This document shows, piece after piece, positions 51,497-59,718 of a DNA stretch of 64,000 nt. The position numbers were made by a program, and so were the translations under genes. A model generated the notes under the pieces. It did not search any database and had not been told where the DNA came from. It saw nothing but the letters and a program-made list of their open reading frames with translations. Position 1 is the first letter of the stretch, and each line of letters opens with the position of its first letter. Origin of the DNA: JAWUWD01 sp034112085 (lineage in GTDB: Bacteria > Bacteroidota > Bacteroidia > Cytophagales > Cyclobacteriaceae); NCBI GenBank assembly GCA_034112085.1, contig JAWUWD010000107.1, positions 1 to 64,000 of the forward strand, written 5' to 3'.

Positions 51497-54463
51497 ATGA
51501 ATTTTCAAAAAATAAATAATCTTACCGGCTGGATAGTTTTTGGCATTGCCACCATAACCTACATGCTTACTCTGGAGATGACTGCTAGTTATTGGGACTG
51601 TGGTGAGTTCATTGCGGTATCTTACAAACTAATGGTTCCACACCCTCCTGGAGCACCTTTCTTCCTGCTTCTAGGGCGTATGTTTTCTTTCTTAGCACTG
51701 GGGAATGTTGAAAGCGTTGCTTACTGGATCAATATGGTCAGTGTATTGGCTAGTAGCTTTTCAATTTTATTTCTTTTCTGGACGATTGTACTGCTCGGAA
51801 AAAAATTACTAAAAGTAGCTTCTCTAAAAGACATTACTGAAACACAAACATTCTTATTGATGGGAGCCGGAGCAGTTGGTGCATTGGCTTATACATTTTC
51901 TGATACCTTCTGGTTCTCGGCAGTCGAAGCTGAAGTGTATGCCATGTCTTCTTTCTTTACCGCTTTTGTGTTTTGGGCAATCCTCAAATGGGAGCTTATC
52001 GAAAATGATGGTCGAGCAAATCGGTGGTTGATATTAATTGCCTACATGGTGGGTCTATCCATAGGTGTTCACTTACTCAACTTGGTGACGATACCAGCAT
52101 TAGGGCTTATTTACTACTTCAAAAAACATAAAGTAACTAAATGGGGCTTAGTTGCGACCATGGCAGTTAGTGGTTTGATTGTTATTTTAATTAATAACAT
52201 CATCATACCTGGTCTGCCATCATTGGCAGCGTCATTTGATATTTTCTTTGTCAATAATCTTGGAATGCCATTTGGTTCTGGTGTTATAGTTTGTGTTCTC
52301 TTGGTGATTGTGCCATTAGTCTACGGAATATATTACTCAATCCAGAAGCAAAAAGAATTGCTGAATACCGCCCTTCTTAGTTTAGCATTTATTCTCATAG
52401 GTTATTCGTCTTATACGCTTGTGGTAATACGATCGAACTTTGATCCTCCAATTGATGAAAACAATCCTGAGGACATCATGAGCTTTGTGAAATATTTGAA
52501 ACGTGAGCAGTATGGCAATAGACCATTACTTTACGGGCAATATTTCACAGCCGAGGTGACTGGACAGAAAAAAGGAGAGGTAGTTTACACCAAGGGAAAA
52601 GATAAATACGAAATCACTGATCGCAAATTTTCATACGAATACGATAGTAAACAAACTACTCCGTTTCCAAGGATCTACAGTACTTCTCCAGCACATCAAA
52701 AGCGCTATCGAGAAATCCTTGGCCTAAAAGAAGGCGAGGTCCCAAATATCATAGACAACTTCCACTTTATGTTCAAACATCAATTGGGATGGATGTATAT
52801 GCGCTATTTCATGTGGAATTTTGCTGGCCGAGAAAGCGATATTCAAGATGCCGATTGGATGTCTCCATTAGATGCATTCAAAGAAGTTCCTGATGCTATC
52901 AGCAGCAATAAAGGACGTAACAACTATTTCATGATTCCTTTAATGCTTGGATTAATTGGCCTATTTTTCAATTACAAACAGGACAAAAAGACATTTGCCG
53001 TTACTGGAATGCTATTCTTCCTTACTGGAATGGCCTTGATTCTATATCTCAACTCACCTCCTACTGAACCTAGAGAACGGGACTACATCTATGTAGGATC
53101 ATATTATGCCTTTGCGATATGGATTGGTTTTGGAATTATCGCGATTGGTAATGGGTTGGCTAGAATTATGAGTAATAAAAAAATTGCCTTTGCCATAGCT
53201 ATCGCTATTGGTCTAATGGCTCCTGCGATAATGGCTGCTGAAGGCTGGGATGATCATGACAGATCAAATAGATACTTCTCTGTTGACTCTGCTAAGAACT
53301 TCTTATCCTCATGTGCTCCCAACTCGATAATATTCACTGGTGGAGATAACGATACCTTCCCGTTGTGGTATGTTCAGGATGTGGAAGGATTCCGTACCGA
53401 CATGCGTGTGCTGGTGCTGAGTTATTCGAATACGGATTGGTACATCGAGCAGATGATGGACAAGCACTATGAGTCTGAGCCAATTCCGCTTTCGTTGACA
53501 TTGAAAAATTATCAGCAAGGTGGGCCGAATGACTATCTTCCATATCATGATGTACTAAATGTAAAAGGTGCTTTAGATCTCAAGCAATATTTACAATTGG
53601 TGAAAAATGAACACAAAGGGATTCGCGGTGGGCAATCTTATAATTTACTACCAAGTAAAACACTGGCACTTAGTGTTGATAAAAATGCGGTACTTAAAAG
53701 CGGTATAATTCCTAAGGGAATGGACAGCTTGGTAGTAGATCAAATGGTCATTAGTTTAAAAGGTAGCGGTTTAGAAAAGAAGGACCTTATGATATTGGAT
53801 TTGATCGTATCCAACAACTGGGAACGCCCTATCTACTTCAATAACACCTCTATGAGCCAAGTGAATCTTGACCTATCTCCATATGTGGTACAAGAAGGTA
53901 ACGCCTATCGTCTGCTGCCTGTTCGCAATCCAAAACCTGCAAGAGGAGAATACTTAGTTGATACAGACAAAATGTATGACAATGTGATGAACAAGTTTCA
54001 GTTTAGGGAATTGGACAATCCAGAAGTGTATTATAATGAGGACTATCGCAATTTCGTAGTCAATCATCGTTCGACACTTAACACGTTGGCAGAAGCGTTG
54101 TTAGATGAAGGTAAAGAAGACAAAGCCAAAGAAGTATTGCTATATAGCTTGAGCAGTATGACCAATGAAGCTATTCCTTATGACTACACTAGCAATCAAA
54201 CTATGTCAATGCTTTTCCAAGTTGGAGAAAAGGACAAGGCTATTGAAATCGCCAAAATACTTGGTGATCGAGCTGACAGCTTATTGGAATATTACATAGA
54301 GAATGACATTCAATTGGGATATGAACTTCAACGAAATGTCATTATCCTAAATGACCTCCAAAGAACACTCAAAAGGTATGGTGAAACTGAATTAGCCACG
54401 AAATATGAAACTGCGCTTGACAAACACTATGGAGCTTTAGAGATGTTCGGTGGTAATAGATAA
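51497..54463 (+). CDS. DUF2723 membrane protein, GT-C-like
   Basis: 988 residues. The N-terminal 560 or so hold about 11-12 membrane helices with conserved loop residues ASYWDCGEFIAVSYKLMVPH, PPGAPFFLLLGRMFSFLA and VEAEVYAMSSFF, the acidic/His pattern of GT-C enzymes that use lipid-linked sugars. The soluble C-terminal part has FTGGDNDTFPLWYVQDVEGF. The family includes human TMEM260, an O-mannosyltransferase, so a protein O-glycosyltransferase is plausible here. Bacteroidota usually carry at least one copy. Sugar and target are unknown. A bidirectional terminator follows. Confidence 0.87.
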   Translation: MNFQKINNLTGWIVFGIATITYMLTLEMTASYWDCGEFIAVSYKLMVPHPPGAPFFLLLGRMFSFLALGNVESVAYWINMVSVLASSFSILFLFWTIVLLGKKLLKVASLKDITETQTFLLMGAGAVGALAYTFSDTFWFSAVEAEVYAMSSFFTAFVFWAILKWELIENDGRANRWLILIAYMVGLSIGVHLLNLVTIPALGLIYYFKKHKVTKWGLVATMAVSGLIVILINNIIIPGLPSLAASFDIFFVNNLGMPFGSGVIVCVLLVIVPLVYGIYYSIQKQKELLNTALLSLAFILIGYSSYTLVVIRSNFDPPIDENNPEDIMSFVKYLKREQYGNRPLLYGQYFTAEVTGQKKGEVVYTKGKDKYEITDRKFSYEYDSKQTTPFPRIYSTSPAHQKRYREILGLKEGEVPNIIDNFHFMFKHQLGWMYMRYFMWNFAGRESDIQDADWMSPLDAFKEVPDAISSNKGRNNYFMIPLMLGLIGLFFNYKQDKKTFAVTGMLFFLTGMALILYLNSPPTEPRERDYIYVGSYYAFAIWIGFGIIAIGNGLARIMSNKKIAFAIAIAIGLMAPAIMAAEGWDDHDRSNRYFSVDSAKNFLSSCAPNSIIFTGGDNDTFPLWYVQDVEGFRTDMRVLVLSYSNTDWYIEQMMDKHYESEPIPLSLTLKNYQQGGPNDYLPYHDVLNVKGALDLKQYLQLVKNEHKGIRGGQSYNLLPSKTLALSVDKNAVLKSGIIPKGMDSLVVDQMVISLKGSGLEKKDLMILDLIVSNNWERPIYFNNTSMSQVNLDLSPYVVQEGNAYRLLPVRNPKPARGEYLVDTDKMYDNVMNKFQFRELDNPEVYYNEDYRNFVVNHRSTLNTLAEALLDEGKEDKAKEVLLYSLSSMTNEAIPYDYTSNQTMSMLFQVGEKDKAIEIAKILGDRADSLLEYYIENDIQLGYELQRNVIILNDLQRTLKRYGETELATKYETALDKHYGALEMFGGNR

Positions 54464-54489
54464 TACTTCCTTCAATAAACGATAAATAG

Positions 54490-54521
54490 AAAAGGGAGTG
54501 CAGATTGCACTCCCTTTTTTA
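54490..54521. terminator. Bidirectional terminator after the DUF2723 gene
   Basis: AAAAGGGAGTGCA and TGCACTCCCTTTT arms around GAT, followed by TT and preceded by A-rich sequence, between convergent genes. Confidence 0.88.
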
Positions 54522-54522
54522 T

Positions 54523-55212
54523 TTATTTGTCCGTTGACAATTTAAATCCTACCCCATGATGATTTATTATTTCAATACTACTGTCTGGCCGGAGATACTT
54601 TCTCAACCTTGAAATGAACACATCCAAGCTTCTACCTAGGAAATAGTCGTTCTGACCCCATATCTTCTCAAGAATAAATTCTCTTTTTACCACGGTGTTC
54701 TTTTGTTGACAGAACAGTTCTAAAAGTAACGCCTCTCGCTCTGTTAGAGATTGCTCTTCAAGCCCCTGTTGAAGCAAATAATTATCCATATCTAAGACGA
54801 AATTTCCCAATTCATAAACCCGCTTTAGTGGCTCCACTTTCTGTGTCCGTCTTAAAAAGACGGAAATTCGTAATAGTAACTCATCCATATCAAATGGTTT
54901 AGCCACATAATCATCAGCTCCATATCGAAATCCAGCTAGAACATCTTCTTTCATGGTTTTTGCTGTAAGCATAATGACAGGAGTATCATAATCACCATTG
55001 CGCACTTCTTGCAGCAGACTGAAACCATCCATTTTGGGTAACATTACATCAAATACGCAGATATCAAACTCTACGTTCTGAAAGTTCTCCCATCCACTCA
55101 GTCCATCTTTGCTCCATACTACTTGATAACCAGATTCTTCTAGGTTATCCTTAATTACAAACCCCAAATTCTCATCATCTTCTACAAGCAATATTTTAGA
55201 TTTGTTATCCAT
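54523..55212 (-). CDS. OmpR-family response regulator, RprY-like
   Basis: 229 residues: receiver domain with LLVEDDENLG, phosphoacceptor Asp55 (CVFDVMLPKMDGF), Thr83 and Lys105 (VAKPFDMDELL), and a winged-helix domain with LTEREALLLELFCQQKN and SLDVFISRLRKYL. The best remembered match is Bacteroides RprY, whose partner RprX resembles the kinase encoded 4 nt upstream. Regulates transcription on phosphorylation; it probably binds the direct repeats at 56543-56614 in its own operon's promoter region (inference). Confidence 0.94.
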   Translation of the reverse strand: MDNKSKILLVEDDENLGFVIKDNLEESGYQVVWSKDGLSGWENFQNVEFDICVFDVMLPKMDGFSLLQEVRNGDYDTPVIMLTAKTMKEDVLAGFRYGADDYVAKPFDMDELLLRISVFLRRTQKVEPLKRVYELGNFVLDMDNYLLQQGLEEQSLTEREALLLELFCQQKNTVVKREFILEKIWGQNDYFLGRSLDVFISRLRKYLRPDSSIEIINHHGVGFKLSTDK

Positions 55213-55216
55213 AGAT

Positions 55217-56494
55217 TTAAGCTAGTGGTATTTTGATATAAAAACATGCGCCTTTACCGTCTGAAGTTAATTTAACCTCTCCTTTGTGTGCATTGATTAT
55301 ATATTTCACATAATACAATCCTAGTCCAAAGCCTTTCACGTCATGGACATCTCCAGTTGATACTCGATAAAATTTATTAAAAACTTTCTTTTGCTCATCT
55401 TTTGAAATACCGATACCATTATCGCATATAGTAATTTTTAGACAACCATTTTCGTTCGAAGTGGTGATATTGATCTTTGGAGGCTGATCAGTATACTTTA
55501 TTGCGTTATCTATAAGATTCTGAAACACATTAGATAAGTGCAGGCTATCTACTAACAATTTAGAATTCTCTGCCTTGCTGTTTACGATGAGTTTCCCACC
55601 GTTTTCTTGCATCACTGCATCAAATGACTTAGCCACTTGATCGATCAGTAAGTGTACATCTAAGCACTCCAAGTTTAGATGCTTAACTGTATGACTCACC
55701 GTAGCAGCTTTTAAGACTTCATCCACTTGGCTCTGGAGACGATCGCTTTCTTTTTGAATAATTGTTGCGTAATTAAGTAACCGCTGTGGTGTCTTAATGA
55801 TATCTGGATTCTGAATCACTCCTGCAGAGATATTAATGGTAGAAATAGGAGTCTTAAATTCATGAGTCATATTATTGATGAAATCTCTCTGGACTTCAGA
55901 CAATCTTCGCTGTCTCAATATGACAAACAGCGTATATCCAAAGAAAACCGTAACCAAGAGAAGAACTAATGAAGAGTAAATCCATACACCCATTCGATTA
56001 ATGATTTGCGTGTTTTTACCAGGGAAGTACACTCCAAAATAGTAATCTTGATTTGATGACTTAGCCAAAGTGGTGTTTTGAATTGCAGCGTCATTATCCT
56101 CCAAATGATTTACATAATTGCAATAGACCATTTGATCAGTATTACAATTATATATTCCATATTCGAAATCAGATATAATATCTCGTTGAGCCAGTGCAGA
56201 CTTCACCATCTCCTCCAAAGAAGATACATTGAATTCACGAGAAAGATTGACAATGAAATAATTTCCAGCAACCTGCTCAACAGGGCTCTTTACTGGTATA
56301 GCTTTGTTATTTTGAGCAAACAACTCTTGAGCCACATTGAAAAGTGCAGACCTTGCATCACGATCGAATTGGTCCTGTTGAAGATCAAATGCCTTCCTTA
56401 CCCAATATATTTGCGTAGAAGTAATGCCTACGATAGAGAGTGTAGCAAGTATGACAAGGAGACGTAGAGATTTATTAGATAGCATGGCCCACAA
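55217..56494 (-). CDS. RprX-like sensor histidine kinase
   Basis: 425 residues. Two membrane segments (about 10-31 and 170-193) enclose a periplasmic domain of about 135 residues with four cysteine/aromatic features, among them YNCNTDQMVYCNY. HisKA: FINNMTHEFKTPISTINIS with His211. ATPase: NLIDNAIKYTDQ, CDNGIGISKDEQ and KGFGLGLYYVKYI. A second start (ATG 56485) is possible. First gene of the pair with the regulator; the repeats lie upstream of it. Confidence 0.93.
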   Translation of the reverse strand: MWAMLSNKSLRLLVILATLSIVGITSTQIYWVRKAFDLQQDQFDRDARSALFNVAQELFAQNNKAIPVKSPVEQVAGNYFIVNLSREFNVSSLEEMVKSALAQRDIISDFEYGIYNCNTDQMVYCNYVNHLEDNDAAIQNTTLAKSSNQDYYFGVYFPGKNTQIINRMGVWIYSSLVLLLVTVFFGYTLFVILRQRRLSEVQRDFINNMTHEFKTPISTINISAGVIQNPDIIKTPQRLLNYATIIQKESDRLQSQVDEVLKAATVSHTVKHLNLECLDVHLLIDQVAKSFDAVMQENGGKLIVNSKAENSKLLVDSLHLSNVFQNLIDNAIKYTDQPPKINITTSNENGCLKITICDNGIGISKDEQKKVFNKFYRVSTGDVHDVKGFGLGLYYVKYIINAHKGEVKLTSDGKGACFYIKIPLA

Positions 56495-56542
56495 TTTATG
56501 AATAATAATTGTGGGCGACTACTCATTAACATGGAATGTATT

Positions 56543-56614
56543 AATAAAGATTGGACAGCTTAGGTAATAAAGTTTGGACAAAATATCAGAATATTTGATA
56601 ATAAAGTTTGGACA
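56543..56614 (-). repeat. Three direct repeats upstream of the RprX-like operon
   Basis: Copies of AATAAAGTTTGGACA at 56543-56557 (one mismatch), 56566-56580 and 56600-56614. The starts are 23 and 34 bp apart, that is about two and three helical turns, so the sites face the same side of DNA. Between copies 2 and 3 is a near-palindrome TATCAGAATATTTGATA. Location is 50-120 bp before the kinase start, suggesting an operator for the OmpR-type regulator; old transposon ends are the alternative. Confidence 0.6.
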
Positions 56615-56642
56615 AAAAAATTTCAATTAAGATAATCTGTAT

Positions 56643-57421
56643 GGTTCTGTCGCATTAATATGATGAAAACAGAATTGTGATAGAATTGCCGATTATGATT
56701 TACAAACACCATCGTTATCCTAAGGCTATCATTCTTCACGCAGTTTATTTTAAATTGAGATTTACTTTGAGTTATCGAGATGTGGAAGAATTACTCAAGA
56801 TACGTGGTGTCAAAGTAGATCACTCCACCATTCAAAGATGGGTTTTCAAGTTTTCATCTTTAGTTGAAGCGAATATGCACAAACGTAACAAACAGGTTTC
56901 TGAAAGTTGGCGGATGGACGAGACCTATATCAAAGTAGGAGGTAAGGATAGGCATCTTTACCGAGCAGTAGATAAGCAGGGCAATACAGTTGATTCCCTT
57001 TTGACTAAACGAAGGAAGAAAGGGTCCGCACAGAAGTTCTTGAATAAAGCTATAGGACATAATGGCAAACCAAGGATCATAAATATTGATAAAAGTGGAG
57101 CCAATATAGCAGGAATCCGAATAGTGAACAAACGAAACTTAACCACCAAAAAGATAAAGATTAGGCGAGTGAAGTACTTGAATAATATAGTTGAGCAAGA
57201 CCATCGAAATATAAAGAGGCGGATAGTCATCACGACCGGATTTAAGGAATTTGAATCCGCCCAGAGGACATTGGCAGGCATAGAAATCATCAACATGATC
57301 AGAAAGAATCAAATACAGAATCCAAGATCAAACTGGTATGCAACATCTAAGTCTTTAGCAGTATAAGAAAATGTAAAATTTCTCTTGATTTGAAATCAAA
57401 GCGGATTAATGCGACAGAACC
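56643..57421 (+). mobile_element. IS6-family insertion sequence (779 bp)
   Basis: Perfect 17-bp terminal inverted repeats: GGTTCTGTCGCATTAAT at 56643-56659 and its complement at 57405-57421. A full transposase frame lies between. The size (779 bp) suits IS6 elements. The flanking 8 bp (ATCTGTAT on the left, CCCTTGTA on the right) do not match, so no target duplication is present. The element sits between the promoter region of the RprX-like operon and the YtxH-like gene. Confidence 0.92.
56677..57366 (+). CDS. IS6-family DDE transposase
   Basis: 229 residues, close to the 234 of IS26. A GTG at 56677 is the first start; ATG 56695 (MIYKHHRYPKAIIL) is equally possible. The N-terminal HTH part has FTLSYRDVEELLKIRGVKVD and HSTIQRWVFKF. 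The catalytic residues are intact: Asp in WRMDETYIKVGG, Asp in IINIDKSGAN and Glu in IVEQDHRNIKRR. No frameshift or stop, so it may be active. Confidence 0.93.
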   Translation: MIELPIMIYKHHRYPKAIILHAVYFKLRFTLSYRDVEELLKIRGVKVDHSTIQRWVFKFSSLVEANMHKRNKQVSESWRMDETYIKVGGKDRHLYRAVDKQGNTVDSLLTKRRKKGSAQKFLNKAIGHNGKPRIINIDKSGANIAGIRIVNKRNLTTKKIKIRRVKYLNNIVEQDHRNIKRRIVITTGFKEFESAQRTLAGIEIINMIRKNQIQNPRSNWYATSKSLAV

Positions 57422-57481
57422 CCCTTGTAAGGTCTTATTAGGAATGGTGAAAATCAGAAAAAGAAAATGACCAATATTGAA

Positions 57482-57802
57482 TTATTGGGCAAAATCTTTT
57501 AGAGTTACTTGTTTACGATATCCTCCCTTCTTTGCTACTGGCGATTTTTTATCTTGCTTTGCTATTTGCGATTTTTCCTCTTGGTCGGGTTGATCTACAC
57601 CTTTATATAACTTATCAAAGTTACTTCGTATCCCACCCATAGATTTGTTGAATTCTTCTTTCAATGCTGTAGAGTATTGTCTGCCATCATCAAGTAATTT
57701 CTTTCTTATGGTCTTACTTTTCTTTGACTGGAGCATTATACCTAAGATAGTCCCGGTAGTAATTCCTGCCATCACGCCTATAATAATTTTTTTTACGCTC
57801 AT
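57482..57802 (-). CDS. YtxH-like membrane-anchored stress protein
   Basis: 106 residues from ATG 57802 (MSVKKIIIGVMAGITTGTI); a longer frame to 57856 lacks support. One glycine-rich membrane helix (IIIGVMAGITTGTILGIML) is followed by SKKSKTIRKKLLDDGRQYST and an amphipathic Lys/Glu-rich tail, the YtxH pattern. The family is linked to general stress in Bacillus; the Bacteroidota role is unknown. It is convergent with the IS element. Confidence 0.78.
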   Translation of the reverse strand: MSVKKIIIGVMAGITTGTILGIMLQSKKSKTIRKKLLDDGRQYSTALKEEFNKSMGGIRSNFDKLYKGVDQPDQEEKSQIAKQDKKSPVAKKGGYRKQVTLKDFAQ

Positions 57803-58180
57803 AATTGTATTTGTTTCTATCGGTATATTTTCGCTACCAACGAGTTGATAAATCATATTTATCTGTATAGAACACCACTTAATTGGGTCTCATAAATCTT
57901 CTCAGTATGTCGAAGATTTATCGTACTCCTGCGAATTGGTTTCAGACCAATAATGGATGCTTCTTGCAGCTAAAGGTCATTATAATTGTTAACTAATGTG
58001 TTACACCGATTTGGATGTTACTTACATAATCCACTGATGAGTATCTAAGAGATTGCAGCAGGTGCATTCTGACTGATATTAATCGTTGATCACTAATATC
58101 AGTTGTCAAGGTCCAAATTAGGCAAATGAACAAATGGGAGTAAAAGGCTTACCATAATTAAATCGATGTTGTGTAATATA

Positions 58181-58220
58181 TAATCCCTACAACATGATTA
58201 TTTAATCCCTACAACATGAT
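58181..58220 (+). repeat. 18-bp direct repeat, 22-bp period
   Basis: TAATCCCTACAACATGAT occurs at 58181-58198 and 58203-58220, identical. The period of 22 bp is two helical turns, so a protein could bind both on one face. A reverse-oriented ATGTTGT lies just upstream (58166-58172). Confidence 0.75.
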
Positions 58221-58259
58221 AAAGAGCAATAAATTAACTAAAGTAATTGATCTAACAAG

Positions 58260-58301
58260 TGATATATGTAACTCCCAGCAAGCTTGGTGTAACATATATC
58301 A
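58260..58301. promoter_or_regulatory. Near-perfect inverted repeat before the 147-aa gene
   Basis: TGATATATGTAAC (58260-58272) and GTAACATATATCA (58289-58301) pair at 12 of 13 positions around a 16-nt loop. It lies 58 bp upstream of the ATG at 58360 and may be an operator or the leader's RNA stem. Confidence 0.5.
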
Positions 58302-58359
58302 TAAGTTACATTCCCATCTTTGGATTATATAAAATTTCAATCTTTAAACAAAAAACGAA

Positions 58360-58803
58360 ATGAAAAAATCATATACACTTCTTACTGTATTACTATCAGC
58401 AATGTTTTTTGGTAACATGGGCTGCGTTTCGGGTTCTACCGAAAAAATGAAAAATGCAGTAGTTGAGACAGATGAAGTCGAGAAAAATGTGACCGAAGCG
58501 AAAATAGAATATCTAGCTGATATGGAAGACTATATGAAAGAGATCAACACTAAAATCTCGGAAAATCGACAAAGTATCACGGAATTCAAGGTCCGGGTAT
58601 CCAATAGTAAAAAGGAGGGAAAAGTTGAATATGAGAAGAGAATAAATGACTTAGAGATGAAAAATAAGGACGTGAAAAGGAAAATGGACGAATATAAGAC
58701 CGAAAGCAAAGATAAATGGAGTGCGTTTAAGATTGAGTTTAGTCATGATATGGACGAACTTAGTAATGCCCTGAAGGATCTTACTGTCAATAGTATGAAG
58801 TAA
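58360..58803 (+). CDS. Small exported coiled-coil protein, stress-type
   Basis: 147 residues. The signal segment (YTLLTVLLSAMFFGNMG) is followed by Cys22, but the -3 residue is Asn, so the lipobox is not canonical. The mature part is a continuous charged helix (VEKNVTEAKIEYLADMED to KDKWSAFKIEF) ending DMDELSNALKDLTVNSMK. I recall Bacteroidota relatives with this ending labelled sll1863-family stress response proteins, but cannot check. It lies in the same neighbourhood as a YtxH-like protein and signalling genes. It is likely periplasmic. Confidence 0.72.
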   Translation: MKKSYTLLTVLLSAMFFGNMGCVSGSTEKMKNAVVETDEVEKNVTEAKIEYLADMEDYMKEINTKISENRQSITEFKVRVSNSKKEGKVEYEKRINDLEMKNKDVKRKMDEYKTESKDKWSAFKIEFSHDMDELSNALKDLTVNSMK

Positions 58804-58867
58804 CTGAATTTGATTAAATGTAAAATGAATTATTTAATAGATAATTCACTTACACTTTCTTCAGTAC

Positions 58868-58901
58868 AGTTGGGCCAGGCTATAATAAACCTGCCCTTTT
58901 C
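58868..58901 (+). terminator. Terminator after the 147-aa gene
   Basis: GGGCCAGG (58872-58879) and CCTGCCC (58890-58896) pair with one bulged base, followed by TTTT. Confidence 0.6.
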
Positions 58902-59142
58902 ATACTTTAAGTAGTTGGAGTGACTTACAGGAAGGAAGTTTTAATCATGAAATGAAGTTTGTCAAAAATGGCTTTCTAAATAAATAGCATAATTTATTGC
59001 TGTGCATATAGCCAACCAATCCAGAATCAGTGATTTATGTAACTAACGGACTTTATTGTGCAAGCATTTTGTTCTGACCTATATTTACCTTACAGATAAT
59101 TCACTTAGCCAAAAACATACGTTGAAACTTTACATAAAATAC
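58902..59142. other. Non-coding stretch before the AraC-type gene
   Basis: About 240 bp without a gene. AGATAATTCACTTA at 59094-59107 repeats the same 14 bases found at 58839-58852, 255 bp upstream. No consensus promoter is clear. Confidence 0.35.
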
Positions 59143-59712
59143 ATGGTAAGCGTCCGTTGTATAATGGCCGTGAAAGACATACTAAAGAATTTGAGACTTC
59201 ATTTCATCGTTGTTGATCTCGGTGAGGTCGAAATCATGGAGGACCTTAATACTGATGTTCTAAATGAGCTCAGAAGTAGTCTTTTGGAAATAGGCTTAGA
59301 ACTTATGGAAGATCAAAAGGCGATTTTGATTGAAAAAATAAAGAATGTTATTACTGAAATGATCCACAACTCTGATGAAGTTCCTAAAGTGAATTACTCA
59401 GATTATATAAGTGAAAAGCTGGATTACGATTACAACTACTTATCGAACATTTTTACGGAAGTTAAAGGCATTACAATACAGCAGTTCATTATCGTTCATA
59501 AAATTGAGCGAATAAAGGAGTTGATAATTTATGATCAACTAAGTATATCTGAAATAGCCTGGAAAATGAGTTATAGTAGCGTTGCTCACTTGTCAAACCA
59601 GTTTAAAAAAATGACAGGCCTTACACCCACTCGTTATAAACAGCTGAAAAATAGGATTAGGCAACCGATAGAAGAAATCGGTAATGCGGCTTCTTCAAAA
59701 CCCAAAAATTAA
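59143..59712 (+). CDS. AraC-family transcription regulator
   Basis: 189 residues from ATG 59143 (MVSVRCIMAVKDILKNLRLH), which agrees with the family start I remember; a TTG at 59056 would add 29 residues. The C-terminal double helix-turn-helix is complete: NYLSNIFTEVKGITIQQFI and ISEIAWKMSYSSVAHLSNQF, then KKMTGLTPTRYKQLK. The N-terminal part is short, with no sugar-binding cupin, so it is probably controlled by expression or by partners. The next gene (a hybrid kinase) starts 6 nt after the stop; one transcript is likely. Confidence 0.92.
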   Translation: MVSVRCIMAVKDILKNLRLHFIVVDLGEVEIMEDLNTDVLNELRSSLLEIGLELMEDQKAILIEKIKNVITEMIHNSDEVPKVNYSDYISEKLDYDYNYLSNIFTEVKGITIQQFIIVHKIERIKELIIYDQLSISEIAWKMSYSSVAHLSNQFKKMTGLTPTRYKQLKNRIRQPIEEIGNAASSKPKN

Positions 59713-59718
59713 TTGATA

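Larger units (their letters stand above)
57857..58359. other. 503-bp non-coding region with several dyads and repeats
   Basis: No gene is seen on either strand. It holds ATAAATCTT/AAGATTTAT (57892-57900 / 57913-57921), ATTGGT/ACCAAT (57935-57951) and CTGATATTA/TAATATCAG (58073-58102), an 18-bp tandem repeat (58181-58220) and a 13-bp near-perfect inverted repeat (58260-58301). This is unusually rich for the window and probably regulatory for the gene starting at 58360. Confidence 0.5.

Noticed and set aside
56543..56614. Remnant insertion-sequence ends
   Set aside because: Not fully excluded, but three same-direction copies at helical spacing and no transposase remains fit an operator better.
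56635..57429. 8-bp target-site duplication around the IS6 element
   Set aside because: The flanks ATCTGTAT and CCCTTGTA do not match.
58181..58220. CRISPR-like repeats
   Set aside because: Only two copies with a 4-bp spacer, and no cas genes in the window.
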